From Bacteroidales bacterium (lineage in GTDB: Bacteria > Bacteroidota > Bacteroidia > Bacteroidales > UBA7960), in NCBI GenBank assembly GCA_007118135.1, contig SKSE01000057.1, forward strand, positions 1-39,626: 39,626 bases of DNA, read 5' to 3'. Below, in pieces: positions 1 through 8,538 of this stretch. The notes below the pieces were generated by a model that did no database searches, had not been told where the DNA came from, and worked only from the letters and a program-made list of their open reading frames with translations. The number at the start of each line of letters is the position of its first letter. Positions within the stretch are counted from its first letter, which is position 1. The translations under genes and the position numbers were made by a program.

Positions 1-134
1 AGACCGGAGATCGGGAGACCGAAAATTGAAAAATTCGAAGCACGAAGTTCGAAGCACGAAAAAATCATAAATCCTAAATCAATAATCATAAATTAATAAA
101 CTCTGCGCAACTCCGCATCTCTCTGTCTCTGTGG
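1..134. repeat. Degenerate intergenic repeat sequence
   Basis: This non-coding stretch precedes the end of the radical SAM gene. It contains two direct copies of TTCGAAGCACGAA (34-46 and 48-60), a short GAGACCG-type repeat at the very start, AT-rich ATCATAAAT-like repeats, and a stretch reading CTCTGCGCAACTCCGCATC followed by further CTCTGTCTCTGTGG. From memory, similar strings recur as intergenic filler in many Bacteroidota genomes. No ORF, tRNA or hairpin terminator is apparent. Its function is unknown. Confidence 0.5.
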
Positions 135-1442
135 TTACCTGAGATACGCTTTAGCTCCAAGCCCTATAAGTTCACCAATGGGGCGACAGTCAGGTGAAAG
201 GATATCCTGGTTCTGGTTGAAGGCAATGGAACCGCAACCACCTCCACAAATCAGTTGCAGGTTGCAGTCGTGGCATTTTTCAATGTGCATTATATCTCGT
301 TGTTGCCAGCGTTCGATTTTTCTATCAAACAGTTCAACCTTCGGATAGAAGCTGCCGAGTTTTTCGCCGGGTTTACCCACCGTTGCCGTGCAGGAATATA
401 TGCTACCTGTATAATCCATAGCCCATTCGCTTTTGCAGGCAGGACAAGCATCGAAAAGGGGCTTGGGAAGCTCTCCACTTTCCTGCAGAAATTTCATAAC
501 TGAAAATGCTGGTTTATGGAACCGTATGATCTGTGGGTGCTTTTTAATAAGCCCCAACAACTCCTGATAAAGGGAGAGCCGGTTAAAAAGTCTGGATTTG
601 CCATCCTGGCAATAGTGCAATTCGTAATTTCTACCAATCTGGGTTTTGAACAGGGGATGGTCGGCCCAGCCTTTTTCAATGGCAAAATCTGCAAGGGCAG
701 GCAGTTCATCAATATTATCAAGGTCAACGACCATGCGGAGATTAACGGGTATTTGTTTCTGCAGACAGGCATCAATATTTTCCACAATTTTATCAAAGGT
801 AGGACTGTTGTTCTTCAGTTTCCTGCGGCGATTATGAGCTTCGCGGGTGCCATCGAGAGTTACCTGTATTTCACGGGTAAAGGCAGGATCCAGAATATCA
901 ATATACTTTTCCAGAAAATAACCATTGCTTACCAAGGCAATATCCAGTTGAGCGCCCACGGCCTTTTCTATGAAATAGGAGAGGCTTTCCTTGTAGGTTT
1001 GGGAGTTCAGAAGGGGCTCTCCGCCAAAAAGGGTAATGTATTTTTTTCTGTGGACAAACTGTTTCCCGATAAATGCAAAGAAGGCATCTGTTATTTCCTT
1101 TGAAAACGCAAGATTTTTATCGGGGTAGCCGCTTTGGTAACAATAAGAGCAGGTGAAATTACATGCATAGGTGGGAACAAAGAAAAGTTGCATTTCCTCC
1201 TTTTCCCTTTCTTCAAGAAATTCAATATACTTCAGGCGATAATCGATATCTTCTTTCTGCGGGTCAGCAACATAACCTTTTTCAATAAAATCGAGGGGGT
1301 AGTTTCTGTTAGCGGGATGGTTCAGAAGCGAAAGTTCTTCTTCCGAAAGTATATCAGCACTTCCGGATAAAGCATTAACAATAATGTGTTCTTTGCCTTC
1401 TCTAACAGTTGCAATGATGTTGTGCTTCGAAGGTTTAAGCAT
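135..1442 (-). CDS. Radical SAM/SPASM peptide-maturase-like protein
   Basis: This 435-residue protein has a radical SAM cluster motif, CNFTCSYC (Cys94, Cys98, Cys101), followed by FGGEP at about 139-143. The C-terminal SPASM region carries Cys333, 336, 351, 390, 393, 399, 403 and 419, enough for two auxiliary Fe-S clusters. Its first 45 residues (KPSKHN...VNALSGSADILSEEE) follow the pattern seen in SPASM enzymes that modify ribosomal peptides. The family uses SAM and a 4Fe-4S cluster to make radicals that form thioether or C-C crosslinks or epimerise residues. The gene starts 31 bp after the stop of a 34-codon Cys-containing ORF, the obvious candidate substrate, with an ArsM-like methyltransferase upstream. 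The rSAM/SPASM assignment is firm. The chemistry and substrate are inference. An anaerobic sulfatase-maturase-like role is possible but no sulfatase is nearby. Confidence 0.9.
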   Translation of the reverse strand: MLKPSKHNIIATVREGKEHIIVNALSGSADILSEEELSLLNHPANRNYPLDFIEKGYVADPQKEDIDYRLKYIEFLEEREKEEMQLFFVPTYACNFTCSYCYQSGYPDKNLAFSKEITDAFFAFIGKQFVHRKKYITLFGGEPLLNSQTYKESLSYFIEKAVGAQLDIALVSNGYFLEKYIDILDPAFTREIQVTLDGTREAHNRRRKLKNNSPTFDKIVENIDACLQKQIPVNLRMVVDLDNIDELPALADFAIEKGWADHPLFKTQIGRNYELHYCQDGKSRLFNRLSLYQELLGLIKKHPQIIRFHKPAFSVMKFLQESGELPKPLFDACPACKSEWAMDYTGSIYSCTATVGKPGEKLGSFYPKVELFDRKIERWQQRDIMHIEKCHDCNLQLICGGGCGSIAFNQNQDILSPDCRPIGELIGLGAKAYLR

Positions 1443-1473
1443 TAATCAGGAATCTTATGCTAATAGAAAGTAA

Positions 1474-1578
1474 TTAATCGTGGCAGCCTACCTGGTTGGG
1501 AGATAATTTGGCGCAACACTGTGCCTGTTTTTTGTCTGTATTAACTTTCTTTGGTGCTTTTTTTATGAGAGTCTTCAT
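1474..1578 (-). CDS. Candidate 34-residue Cys-containing RiPP precursor peptide
   Basis: I translated this by hand because it is too short for the ORF track. ATG at 1578 opens a 34-codon frame ending in TAA at 1474. The N-terminal half is rich in lysine (MKTLIKKAPKKVNTDKK), like a leader. The second half, QAQCCAKLSPNQVGCHD, has Cys21, Cys22 and Cys32 and ends in Gly-Cys-His-Asp. It lies 31 bp before a radical SAM/SPASM maturase-like gene and 87 bp after an ArsM-like methyltransferase, all on the minus strand. Precursors of ribosomal peptides are typically short, with a charged leader and a Cys-containing core beside their maturase. I do not recognise a named family. It could be a chance ORF, but placement, strand and composition argue for a real gene. 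No strong Shine-Dalgarno precedes it, which is usual in Bacteroidota. Confidence 0.6.
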   Translation of the reverse strand: MKTLIKKAPKKVNTDKKQAQCCAKLSPNQVGCHD

Positions 1579-1665
1579 AGTTAATAAATCGTTGGTAGTT
1601 GAATATCAAAAATGTAGTTATTAATATTTGTTTTTTTATCGTTCTGCAATATACAAAATCTTTTC

Positions 1666-2304
1666 TTACAAGGCTTTTTGCCCTTTAATGGTAAAACTGC
1701 TAACTTTTATTTTACCCTTTTCATAAGGTACCGACTCTTCCAGAATATCAATACTTTTAAAACCGGCATACTTAAGATTGCGAAAATACTTCTCTTTTGT
1801 TTCAGCACCCGCCCAGCATTCTGCAACAGCTTCGGGGTCGTTGCGGTAGTGGTCAGGAACCTCTTCAAGGGCATAAATATCACTCACCACAAAAGTTCCG
1901 CCGGGCTTCAATATCCTGAATATTTCCTTCCATACTTTACCCTGATTCAGGCTGTGGTTAATGGTGCAATTGGAAAGAACCAAATCCAGTGAATCATCGG
2001 GCAGGTCAATGTTTTCCAGTTCGCTCTTAATAAACGAAGTATTGCTGAGGTTGAGTTTTCGGGCATTTTCCCTGGCAGTCTCCATCATAGATTCTGAAAC
2101 ATCCACACCCCAGGCAAAACCTTCTTGTCCTGCCAGAGTAACCATCTTTAATACGTCAAAACCTTTACCCGAACCCAGGTCGGCACAATGGAAACCGGGT
2201 TTTATTTCTGCAAAGTTTATTGCGCCACCACAGGAAAGGCAACACTCCTGACCGGATAGTTCATCGTATCGAACAGATATTGCTTTGGTGAAATTGTCTG
2301 ACAT
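1666..2304 (-). CDS. ArsM-like SAM-dependent methyltransferase
   Basis: This 212-residue class I methyltransferase has motif I DLGSGKG (about 42-48), an acidic motif II near GVDVSE, and LKPGG before a VVSDI strand. Around these it resembles arsenite methyltransferases: SNCTIN (Cys113) matches the ArsM SNC-x-N context and ECWAGA (Cys163) matches the later conserved-Cys segment. An N-terminal CCLSC group (Cys21, 22, 25) resembles the paired cysteines of ArsM N-termini. ArsM transfers methyl groups to thiol-bound As(III). The protein is short compared with the roughly 260-380 residues I recall for ArsM and lacks the C-terminal extension. Being upstream of a Cys peptide and a SPASM enzyme suggests it may act with them, on the peptide or on a ligand it binds; that is inference. 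A perfect -7 box lies 33 bp upstream. Confidence 0.75.
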   Translation of the reverse strand: MSDNFTKAISVRYDELSGQECCLSCGGAINFAEIKPGFHCADLGSGKGFDVLKMVTLAGQEGFAWGVDVSESMMETARENARKLNLSNTSFIKSELENIDLPDDSLDLVLSNCTINHSLNQGKVWKEIFRILKPGGTFVVSDIYALEEVPDHYRNDPEAVAECWAGAETKEKYFRNLKYAGFKSIDILEESVPYEKGKIKVSSFTIKGQKAL

Positions 2305-2337
2305 TATTAAATGTAATTAAATATCTATATGTGTTTG

Positions 2338-2345
2338 CAAATTTA
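2338..2345 (-). promoter_or_regulatory. Bacteroidota -7 box upstream of methyltransferase/peptide/rSAM operon
   Basis: CAAATTTA on the plus strand reads TAAATTTG on the minus strand, a perfect match to the TAnnTTTG -7 consensus. It is placed for a transcript starting about 26 nt before the methyltransferase ATG. The -33 element is weak. No equally good box was found before the peptide or the rSAM gene, so one transcript for all three is likely. Confidence 0.5.
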
Positions 2346-2380
2346 GGAAAAATATTATTGATGAGAAAGAAAACCGGATA

Positions 2381-2869
2381 TTATGCCATAGCGGTAATCA
2401 ATGCATAAATGGCATACCATGTCATTGCAATGGAAACCGTAAATTTTAGAACTATACCCAACAAAAGACCTACAAAACTTCCCATTGCCGACCTGAATGC
2501 ATCGTGGCTTTCTTTCCCGTTTACCATTTCTGCCAGCCATGCCCCTGCAATAGGACCTATGATAACTCCCAGTGGCGGGAAGAAGAAAATCCCGATAACA
2601 AGTCCAAGGCTTGCCCCCCACATCCCGTGGCGGGTTCCCTTGCCAAATTTTGTGCCCCAGATAGGAAGAAGATAATCAGCCAATGTTATAAGCAGAGTAA
2701 TAATGCCGAAAGTGATGAGTATACGTGATGAAAAAGCTGTGATACTGGTAAAATGTATGAGCAGCATACCGGCATAACTGAGAGGCGGACCCGGCAATAC
2801 AGGAATAAAGGCTCCAAGCACACCGGCCAGCAAAAGTAAAAAAGCCAGAAGTATCAGAAAAAGATCCAT
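2381..2869 (-). CDS. DUF456 family membrane protein
   Basis: This 162-residue integral membrane protein has about four hydrophobic segments. It begins with a long helix (MDLFLILLAFLLLLAGVLGAF) followed by a Pro/Gly-rich IPVLPGPP turn, and has glycine-rich helices such as GLVIGIFFFPPLGVIIGPIAG, the signature pattern of DUF456. The family's biochemical function is unknown. It starts 3 bp after the stop of the PspC-domain gene on the same strand, so the two are almost certainly cotranscribed. PspC proteins act in envelope stress, so an envelope role is plausible but not shown. Confidence 0.85.
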   Translation of the reverse strand: MDLFLILLAFLLLLAGVLGAFIPVLPGPPLSYAGMLLIHFTSITAFSSRILITFGIITLLITLADYLLPIWGTKFGKGTRHGMWGASLGLVIGIFFFPPLGVIIGPIAGAWLAEMVNGKESHDAFRSAMGSFVGLLLGIVLKFTVSIAMTWYAIYALITAMA

Positions 2870-2872
2870 TTA

Positions 2873-3052
2873 TTACCTGTCTGAAGGAATAGCTATAGCA
2901 AGGATCAAATAAACCAGAATACCTGTGCCATAGGCGATTGCTGCAACCGCAAATGCTATCCTGATGATTGTTGGATCAATGTTAAAATATTCTCCCAGGG
3001 CACCACATACTCCGAATATCATGCGGTTCTGGTTTTTTCTCAGTCGTTTCAT
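2873..3052 (-). CDS. PspC domain protein
   Basis: This is a small PspC-domain membrane protein. The ORF track begins at 3133, but I choose the internal ATG at 3052 (MKRLRKNQNRMIFGVCGALG), giving 59 residues. The PspC hallmark starts here (GVCGALGEYFNIDPTIIRIAF), the upstream 27 codons look unlike coding sequence, and a -7 box (3131-3138) overlaps the longer reading. The remainder is one long hydrophobic hairpin region ending in AIPSDR. PspC proteins sense or relay inner-membrane stress in the phage-shock response of Proteobacteria. In Bacteroidota short PspC proteins are common and their role is mostly unproven. It is cotranscribed with the DUF456 gene. Confidence 0.85.
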   Translation of the reverse strand: MKRLRKNQNRMIFGVCGALGEYFNIDPTIIRIAFAVAAIAYGTGILVYLILAIAIPSDR

Positions 3053-3130
3053 ACCGGTTGGTTTTATTGGTTTAAACAAAAGAACCCAAATAAAATAATT
3101 ACGGGGATGTTTACATAAGGTTCCTGAGTA

Positions 3131-3138
3131 CAAATTTA
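3131..3138 (-). promoter_or_regulatory. Bacteroidota -7 box upstream of pspC-DUF456
   Basis: CAAATTTA on plus reads TAAATTTG on minus, a perfect TAnnTTTG box. It predicts a leader of about 70 nt before the ATG at 3052 and supports that shorter start. The -33 region is weak. The rest of 3053-3408 is an AT-rich divergent intergenic region in which I see no further clear signal. Confidence 0.45.
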
Positions 3139-3408
3139 TATCTTAATTACAAATATTGTGGTGGGTAATACGAATAATTCTGCTACCTGAAAAAAATAAA
3201 AAATCAGAAAAAGAAATAATGCAATGTACATATTTTTCAAAATAGCGGTATTTTTATCATTTGAATCAGATGCTGCGGTAAAGTATTAGAAAAACTATTT
3301 ATTAACTTTAAAGTCCTGATTAAAAAACACTTATGTTTTATAAAATAAATGGTTTGTTTTTACAATACCTTGTAATTCCTTACAGAATTGAATTTTTACC
3401 ATATCAAA

Positions 3409-5667
3409 ATGAAAATCAGATATTTTAGAAACTTATTTCTGATAGTTTTTCTGATTTTGTCGTTTGAAAAAATCGCTCAATCAGAGAGCACCGTAAATTT
3501 TCAACGTGTCGGACTCACCTTGAGTGGCGGTGGGGCAAAAGGTCTGGCTCATGTGGGTGTGCTTCATATCATCGATAGTTTGGGAATCCAGATCGACTAT
3601 ATTTCAGGCACAAGTATGGGAAGTATAGTAGGGGGTATGTATGCAGCTGGTTATTCAGCTGAAGAGATTGAAAATATTGCACTTGAACTGGATTGGCAAA
3701 ACTTGTTTTCATCCCGACCCAATATCAAGTATGCACATCCACGGAAACGCGAGAATTTCGGTCGGCATATTATTGAGCTTCCTATTGAAAACTGGGAAAT
3801 AAAATTTCCTTCCGGTGCAATTGAAGGGCAGCAAATGTGGAATGTTTTGAGTGATATCTTTTTTAACGTCAGAAATATCAACGACTTCAATGAACTTCCT
3901 ATCCCTTTTGCCTGTGTTGCCACAGATGTAGCAACGGGAGAAGCCGTTATTCTTAATTCCGGAGATATTGTGGCAGCCATCCGGGCAAGTATGGCCATAC
4001 CATCAGTTTTTACTACCATCGAAATTGATAACAGGCGACTGATAGATGGCGGAGTCGTGAAAAATTTTCCTGTATCTGTTGCTCGTGATATGGGAGCTGA
4101 TTTTGTTATTGGAGTTAATGTGTCTCAGGGACTGCGGGAGGCCGATCAGCTCAGAACTCCGGTCGATATCATTTACCAGATGGGTTTTTTCCTGGATGCA
4201 CGCAGCTTTCTTGAAAACAAAAAGTTGTCAGATATTTATATCGAACCTGATTTAGACGAGTTTACTGTTGCAAGCTTTGTAAATGTTCGTGAAATCATTG
4301 AACGAGGAAAACAAAAGGCAAGGGAGAATATTGACGAATTTCTTAAACTTAAAGAATTAACATCTGAAAGGGAGTTGGTTGCCCGGTATCCTAAATCCCG
4401 AAAAGACCAAAGGGTTATTATTGATTCCATAAAATTTGAAGGTTTAAATAATATACGGCCCTGGTTTGTTCGCAATGCTCTGGCTCTCTCTAAAGGCGAT
4501 ACGGTAACTATCCTTCAGCTTAATTCAACAATTAACAGGCTTAATGCCACAGGCTATTTCAACAGGATTACTTACAGTCTTCTGCCTGCTGCAGATGAAT
4601 CAAAAAGTGTACTGATATTTCATTTTGTTGAGAATCCTTTCGGTAGTCTCGGAGTGGCTATCCATTACAGTTCTTTTACTGGTGTTGGACTAATCGGAAA
4701 TTTGATTACCAATAAGTTGTTCCTCTATAATGTTGGAGGTTATCTGAGAGCACATATAGGTGAAAAACCTGCATTGCGGGGGGGAGTGGATTTTTTTACC
4801 AGCGACAGGCAAAACGAATGGTTTAATATTGAAAGTCTTACCCGTTATCTCGTATTTCCGGTATACGAAGATTTTAATGTTGTAGGAGAATATCGTCAGA
4901 GATACTTTAAGGCGGAAGCTTCTTACAACAGACTAACCGGCCTTAACAGTTACTTCTCTGCGGGATTGGGGTATTTTTATCAGGGCTTAAATCCAAATAT
5001 TCATACCGACTTTTCAGTAAGGGGACATAACCATTCCAATGAATTGTTTTTGGGTTGGAAGTTTAATTCGCTCGACAGACATGCTTTTCCCAGAAGTGGT
5101 GTTAGGCTGGATTTTAAAACAACTTATTTCTTTAATCAGAATCCATCTTACCGTTTTAACAGTCCACAAGGTGAAGAAATTGATGACCTTTCTGATGTAG
5201 GAATTGAAATGAGCAATTATTTGCAGTTGTCTCTCAATTGGGAATCCTGGATTAGAGTAAATCAAAGAATGAGCTCATTCAATCAACTGCAAGCAGGATA
5301 CAATTATCGGTATCAGCAAAGTTTTATTAATAATTTTAACCTGGGAGGCACCTATCCTTTTCTGAAAAATCAGATTGTATTTGCTGGTCTTAATGAATAT
5401 GAAATACTTACAAAATCTGCTGTTGTCGGAACAATGGGCTGGCAATACAATGTTTGGGATGATTTTGTATTAACCCCGATAATCAATGCTGCCATATATG
5501 ATTTTGATCTGCGTAAACTGGATGATTTTTCCCGTGAAAACTTTATACTTGGTACCGGACTTAAAATCGGTTATTTTTCCGCTATCGGACCACTTGAAGT
5601 AACATTTTCCTATAGTCCGCAAACGACTAAAATTCTTGCTTATATTAACCTTGGCTGGACATTTTAG
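3409..5667 (+). CDS. Patatin-like phospholipase with POTRA and beta-barrel regions
   Basis: The ORF track uses TTG at 3388, but the ATG at 3409 starts directly on a signal peptide (MKIRYFRNLFLIVFLILSF), giving 752 residues. Residues about 33-225 are a patatin lipase domain: oxyanion loop SGGGAKG (about 39-45), nucleophile Ser69 in GTSMG, and catalytic Asp213 in DGGVVKNFP. Residues about 335-410 look like a POTRA domain (IDSIKFEGLNNI...), and the remainder is a BamA/Omp85-type barrel rich in alternating aromatic strands and ending in GWTF. This layout matches the PlpD/type Vd class, in which a phospholipase A1-like domain is joined to an outer membrane barrel. It likely sits in the outer membrane acting on phospholipids; whether the lipase faces out or into the periplasm is unknown. 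It is transcribed alone. Confidence 0.9.
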   Translation: MKIRYFRNLFLIVFLILSFEKIAQSESTVNFQRVGLTLSGGGAKGLAHVGVLHIIDSLGIQIDYISGTSMGSIVGGMYAAGYSAEEIENIALELDWQNLFSSRPNIKYAHPRKRENFGRHIIELPIENWEIKFPSGAIEGQQMWNVLSDIFFNVRNINDFNELPIPFACVATDVATGEAVILNSGDIVAAIRASMAIPSVFTTIEIDNRRLIDGGVVKNFPVSVARDMGADFVIGVNVSQGLREADQLRTPVDIIYQMGFFLDARSFLENKKLSDIYIEPDLDEFTVASFVNVREIIERGKQKARENIDEFLKLKELTSERELVARYPKSRKDQRVIIDSIKFEGLNNIRPWFVRNALALSKGDTVTILQLNSTINRLNATGYFNRITYSLLPAADESKSVLIFHFVENPFGSLGVAIHYSSFTGVGLIGNLITNKLFLYNVGGYLRAHIGEKPALRGGVDFFTSDRQNEWFNIESLTRYLVFPVYEDFNVVGEYRQRYFKAEASYNRLTGLNSYFSAGLGYFYQGLNPNIHTDFSVRGHNHSNELFLGWKFNSLDRHAFPRSGVRLDFKTTYFFNQNPSYRFNSPQGEEIDDLSDVGIEMSNYLQLSLNWESWIRVNQRMSSFNQLQAGYNYRYQQSFINNFNLGGTYPFLKNQIVFAGLNEYEILTKSAVVGTMGWQYNVWDDFVLTPIINAAIYDFDLRKLDDFSRENFILGTGLKIGYFSAIGPLEVTFSYSPQTTKILAYINLGWTF

Positions 5668-5895
5668 AAAATATTTTTGTGGTGAACTGATTACCGATTT
5701 AGTTGATTTTATGCGAACTTTAAAAGGTTTATGTTGTTAAAAATAGTAATTTTATAGTCCAATGGTTTGGATAGCTTATCACCCTGTTTTCATGATGTAA
5801 TTGCTCAACGCCGGAGTTCATTAAGGTAACATTTTGGCTGTCAGTATATTGTTGAATTTTCGAATAAGTCTCATTATATTAAAGGTTATTTAAGA

Positions 5896-7128
5896 ATGAA
5901 AAAAATTGTTGTAAAGAATCCTGTTGTTGAGTTGGATGGTGATGAAATGACGCGCATCATCTGGGAGTTTATCAAAGAAAAATTAATATTTCCTTATCTG
6001 GAACTGGATGTAAAATATTTTGATCTTGGTATTGAATACCGGGATAAGACTGATGACCAGGTTACCATTGACGCAGCCCATGCCATAAAAAAATACGGAG
6101 TGGGAATAAAATGTGCCACCATTACACCCGATGAGGCAAGAGTGGAAGAATTCGGATTAAAAAAAATGTGGCGTTCTCCCAACGGCACCATCAGGAATAT
6201 CCTGGGAGGAACGGTATTTCGTGAGCCTATTCTTATTTCCAACATACCACGGCTGGTTCCGGGCTGGACCAAACCCATCTGCATAGGTCGTCATGCTTTC
6301 GGCGATCAATATCGTGCTACCGATTTTGTAACCAAAGGTCGCGGAAAACTTACCATAACTTTTGCACCTGAGGATGGGTCAGAAGAAATTTCTTATGAAG
6401 TTTATCAGTTTGAAGGTGATGGTGTGGCTTTAAGCATGTACAACACCGATGAGTCCATTTCTGGTTTTGCGCGGGCATGCATGAACCAGGCTCTCAATAA
6501 AAAATGGCCACTTTATCTTTCTACCAAAAACACTATTCTCAAAAAATACGACGGAAGATTTAAAGATATTTTCCAGGAAATCTACGATACGGAATTTAAG
6601 AGCAAATTTGAAGAAGCCGGCATTACTTATGAGCACAGGCTTATTGATGATATGGTAGCCGCAGCATTGAAATGGGAAGGAGGATTTGTATGGGCCTGCA
6701 AAAACTATGATGGCGATGTACAAAGCGATACTGTGGCACAGGGATTTGGCTCATTGGGACTTATGACTTCAACGCTGGTAACTCCCGATGGTAATACCAT
6801 GGAAGCTGAAGCTGCTCATGGAACGGTTACACGACATTATCGTATGCATCAGCAGGGGAAACCTACTTCAACAAATCCCATTGCCAGTATATTTGCCTGG
6901 ACACGCGGACTGGCATTTCGCGGTAAGCTTGATGAAAATCAGGAATTAATTCACTTTGCAGAAACCCTTGAAAAGGTTTGTATTGAAACAGTAGAAAGTG
7001 GGCAGATGACAAAAGATCTTGCATTATTGATACACGGTGAAGCAATGAAACAGAGCCATTATCTGACAACAACTGAATTTCTTGAAGCCATTGACCGTAA
7101 CCTGAGAAAAAAGCTGAATGCAAACTGA
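5896..7128 (+). CDS. icd: NADP-dependent isocitrate dehydrogenase, eukaryotic type
   Basis: This 410-residue protein catalyses oxidative decarboxylation of isocitrate to 2-oxoglutarate. [20 protein letters not shown] near the N-terminus, [19 protein letters not shown] (substrate Ser/Asn/Arg), the metal-site segment [15 protein letters not shown], and GTVTRHYR with ATNP-like [11 protein letters not shown] are characteristic of the homodimeric eukaryotic-type NADP-IDH, not the E. coli type. Length matches the family. It is first in a three-gene cluster with citrate synthase (32 bp gap) and aconitase, which together supply 2-oxoglutarate and NADPH. The 228 bp before it hold no ORF and no clear promoter match. 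The function is very secure. Confidence 0.96.
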   Translation: MKKIVVKNPVVELDGDEMTRIIWEFIKEKLIFPYLELDVKYFDLGIEYRDKTDDQVTIDAAHAIKKYGVGIKCATITPDEARVEEFGLKKMWRSPNGTIRNILGGTVFREPILISNIPRLVPGWTKPICIGRHAFGDQYRATDFVTKGRGKLTITFAPEDGSEEISYEVYQFEGDGVALSMYNTDESISGFARACMNQALNKKWPLYLSTKNTILKKYDGRFKDIFQEIYDTEFKSKFEEAGITYEHRLIDDMVAAALKWEGGFVWACKNYDGDVQSDTVAQGFGSLGLMTSTLVTPDGNTMEAEAAHGTVTRHYRMHQQGKPTSTNPIASIFAWTRGLAFRGKLDENQELIHFAETLEKVCIETVESGQMTKDLALLIHGEAMKQSHYLTTTEFLEAIDRNLRKKLNAN

Positions 7129-7160
7129 TTGAAATTCAACGATAAAATTTAAACCATACC

Positions 7161-8483
7161 ATGGAATACATAAAGAACAGATTTTACGAATCCGCACTCA
7201 AAAAATACGATGAGTTTCTCAAATTAAAAAAACAACACTCTGACGTAGTATTAGGGAAAGTAACCATCGGACATGTTTTAACAGGTATGAAGGGTGTTCC
7301 AAGTCTTCTGACCGAAACTTCCAAACTCGATGCCAACGAAGGTATACGTTTCAGAGGTGTTTCTTTGAAAGAATTACGAAAAACCATTCCACGCTTGTGT
7401 GAACACGGAGAGCCTTTGCCTGAAGGTTTGTTTTATCTGATGCTTATTGGCGAAGTTCCTGAACTGGATGATATAAGCAATATCAGCAAGGACTGGGCTA
7501 GCAGGGCAATCGTACCACAACATGTTTTTGATGTAATAGAATCCATGCCCAAAAATTCGAGACCCATGGCTCAATATGTGGCAGCCATAACGAGTATGGC
7601 CTCCGATTCTTACTTCCTCAATGCACATCAGGCTGGTATTCATAAAAAATATTACTGGGATTCAACCTACGAAGATGTGATGAATCTTATTGCCCGCTTG
7701 CCCAGAATAGCTGCTTATATTTACCGTCGCTCTTTCCATAAGGGAGAACATATTGATCCGGATCCCAGACTCGACTGGGCGGGCAACTTTGCCCATATGA
7801 TGGGATTTAGTGCACCTCCTCATAAGAGACTTATGCGACTTTACCTTAGTATTCATGCAGACCATGAAGGAGGCAACGTGTCAGCACATACAACACACCT
7901 GGTGGGGTCAACACTGGCCAATCCATATTACGCATATGCAGCAGGTATGCTGGGTCTGGCTGGTCCGTTACACGGGTTTGCCAATCAAAATGTACTAAAC
8001 TGGATTCTTGATATGATACGAGACCTTAATGATGAAGATCCGTCGGAGGAAAGAATTCAAAGATATGTTAAGAGATTTCTGGATGATGGTGGTGTTATCC
8101 CGGGCTATGGCCATGCAGTATTACGCATAACAGATCCGAGATATGAAGCGCAGAGGGAGTTTGCAGATAAGTTTATAAAAGAAGACAACCTGGTAAATAT
8201 TGTAATCAAACTTTATAATGTAGTTCCGCCTCTGCTCGAAGCCACCGGTAAGGTAAAAAATCCGTGGCCCAATGTGGATGCATTTAGTGGTACACTTTTG
8301 CGTTACTACGGTATTAAGGAACACCAGTTTTATACGGTTATGTTTGGAATCTCCAGGGCTCTGGGTGTGTTATCATCTCTGCTTTTCGACCGCGTTTTCG
8401 GATTACCCATCGAACGTCCTACTTCCTATCCTTTGCAATGGTACAAGGATGTAGCAGAAGGAAAAATCAAACTGGATTTATAA
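7161..8483 (+). CDS. gltA: Citrate synthase, mitochondrial-like type
   Basis: This 440-residue protein condenses oxaloacetate and acetyl-CoA to citrate. It contains HADHEGGNVSAHTTHLVGS and GLAGPLHGFANQ, close to the mitochondrial citrate synthase versions of the active-site regions. The catalytic residues appear as His in PLHGFANQ, His in GYGHAVL and Asp in VDAFSG. E. coli GltA has a different HADHEQN-type sequence and an NADH-regulatory N-terminal region that this protein lacks. It lies between icd and acnA with short gaps (32 and 55 bp), forming an apparent operon for the first TCA steps. The symbol follows common bacterial usage. Confidence 0.96.
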   Translation: MEYIKNRFYESALKKYDEFLKLKKQHSDVVLGKVTIGHVLTGMKGVPSLLTETSKLDANEGIRFRGVSLKELRKTIPRLCEHGEPLPEGLFYLMLIGEVPELDDISNISKDWASRAIVPQHVFDVIESMPKNSRPMAQYVAAITSMASDSYFLNAHQAGIHKKYYWDSTYEDVMNLIARLPRIAAYIYRRSFHKGEHIDPDPRLDWAGNFAHMMGFSAPPHKRLMRLYLSIHADHEGGNVSAHTTHLVGSTLANPYYAYAAGMLGLAGPLHGFANQNVLNWILDMIRDLNDEDPSEERIQRYVKRFLDDGGVIPGYGHAVLRITDPRYEAQREFADKFIKEDNLVNIVIKLYNVVPPLLEATGKVKNPWPNVDAFSGTLLRYYGIKEHQFYTVMFGISRALGVLSSLLFDRVFGLPIERPTSYPLQWYKDVAEGKIKLDL

Positions 8484-8538
8484 CTCAGGCCAGGAATAAT
8501 TTTAAAGAATAGTTTTCAAATTCAGAATAGATAGTATT

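Noticed and set aside
516-1103. 195-residue plus-strand ORF opposite the radical SAM gene
   Set aside because: It is fully antisense to a well-supported coding frame, and its translation has no recognisable domain.
2355-2621. 88-residue minus-strand ORF
   Set aside because: It overlaps DUF456 in another frame with no domain-like composition.
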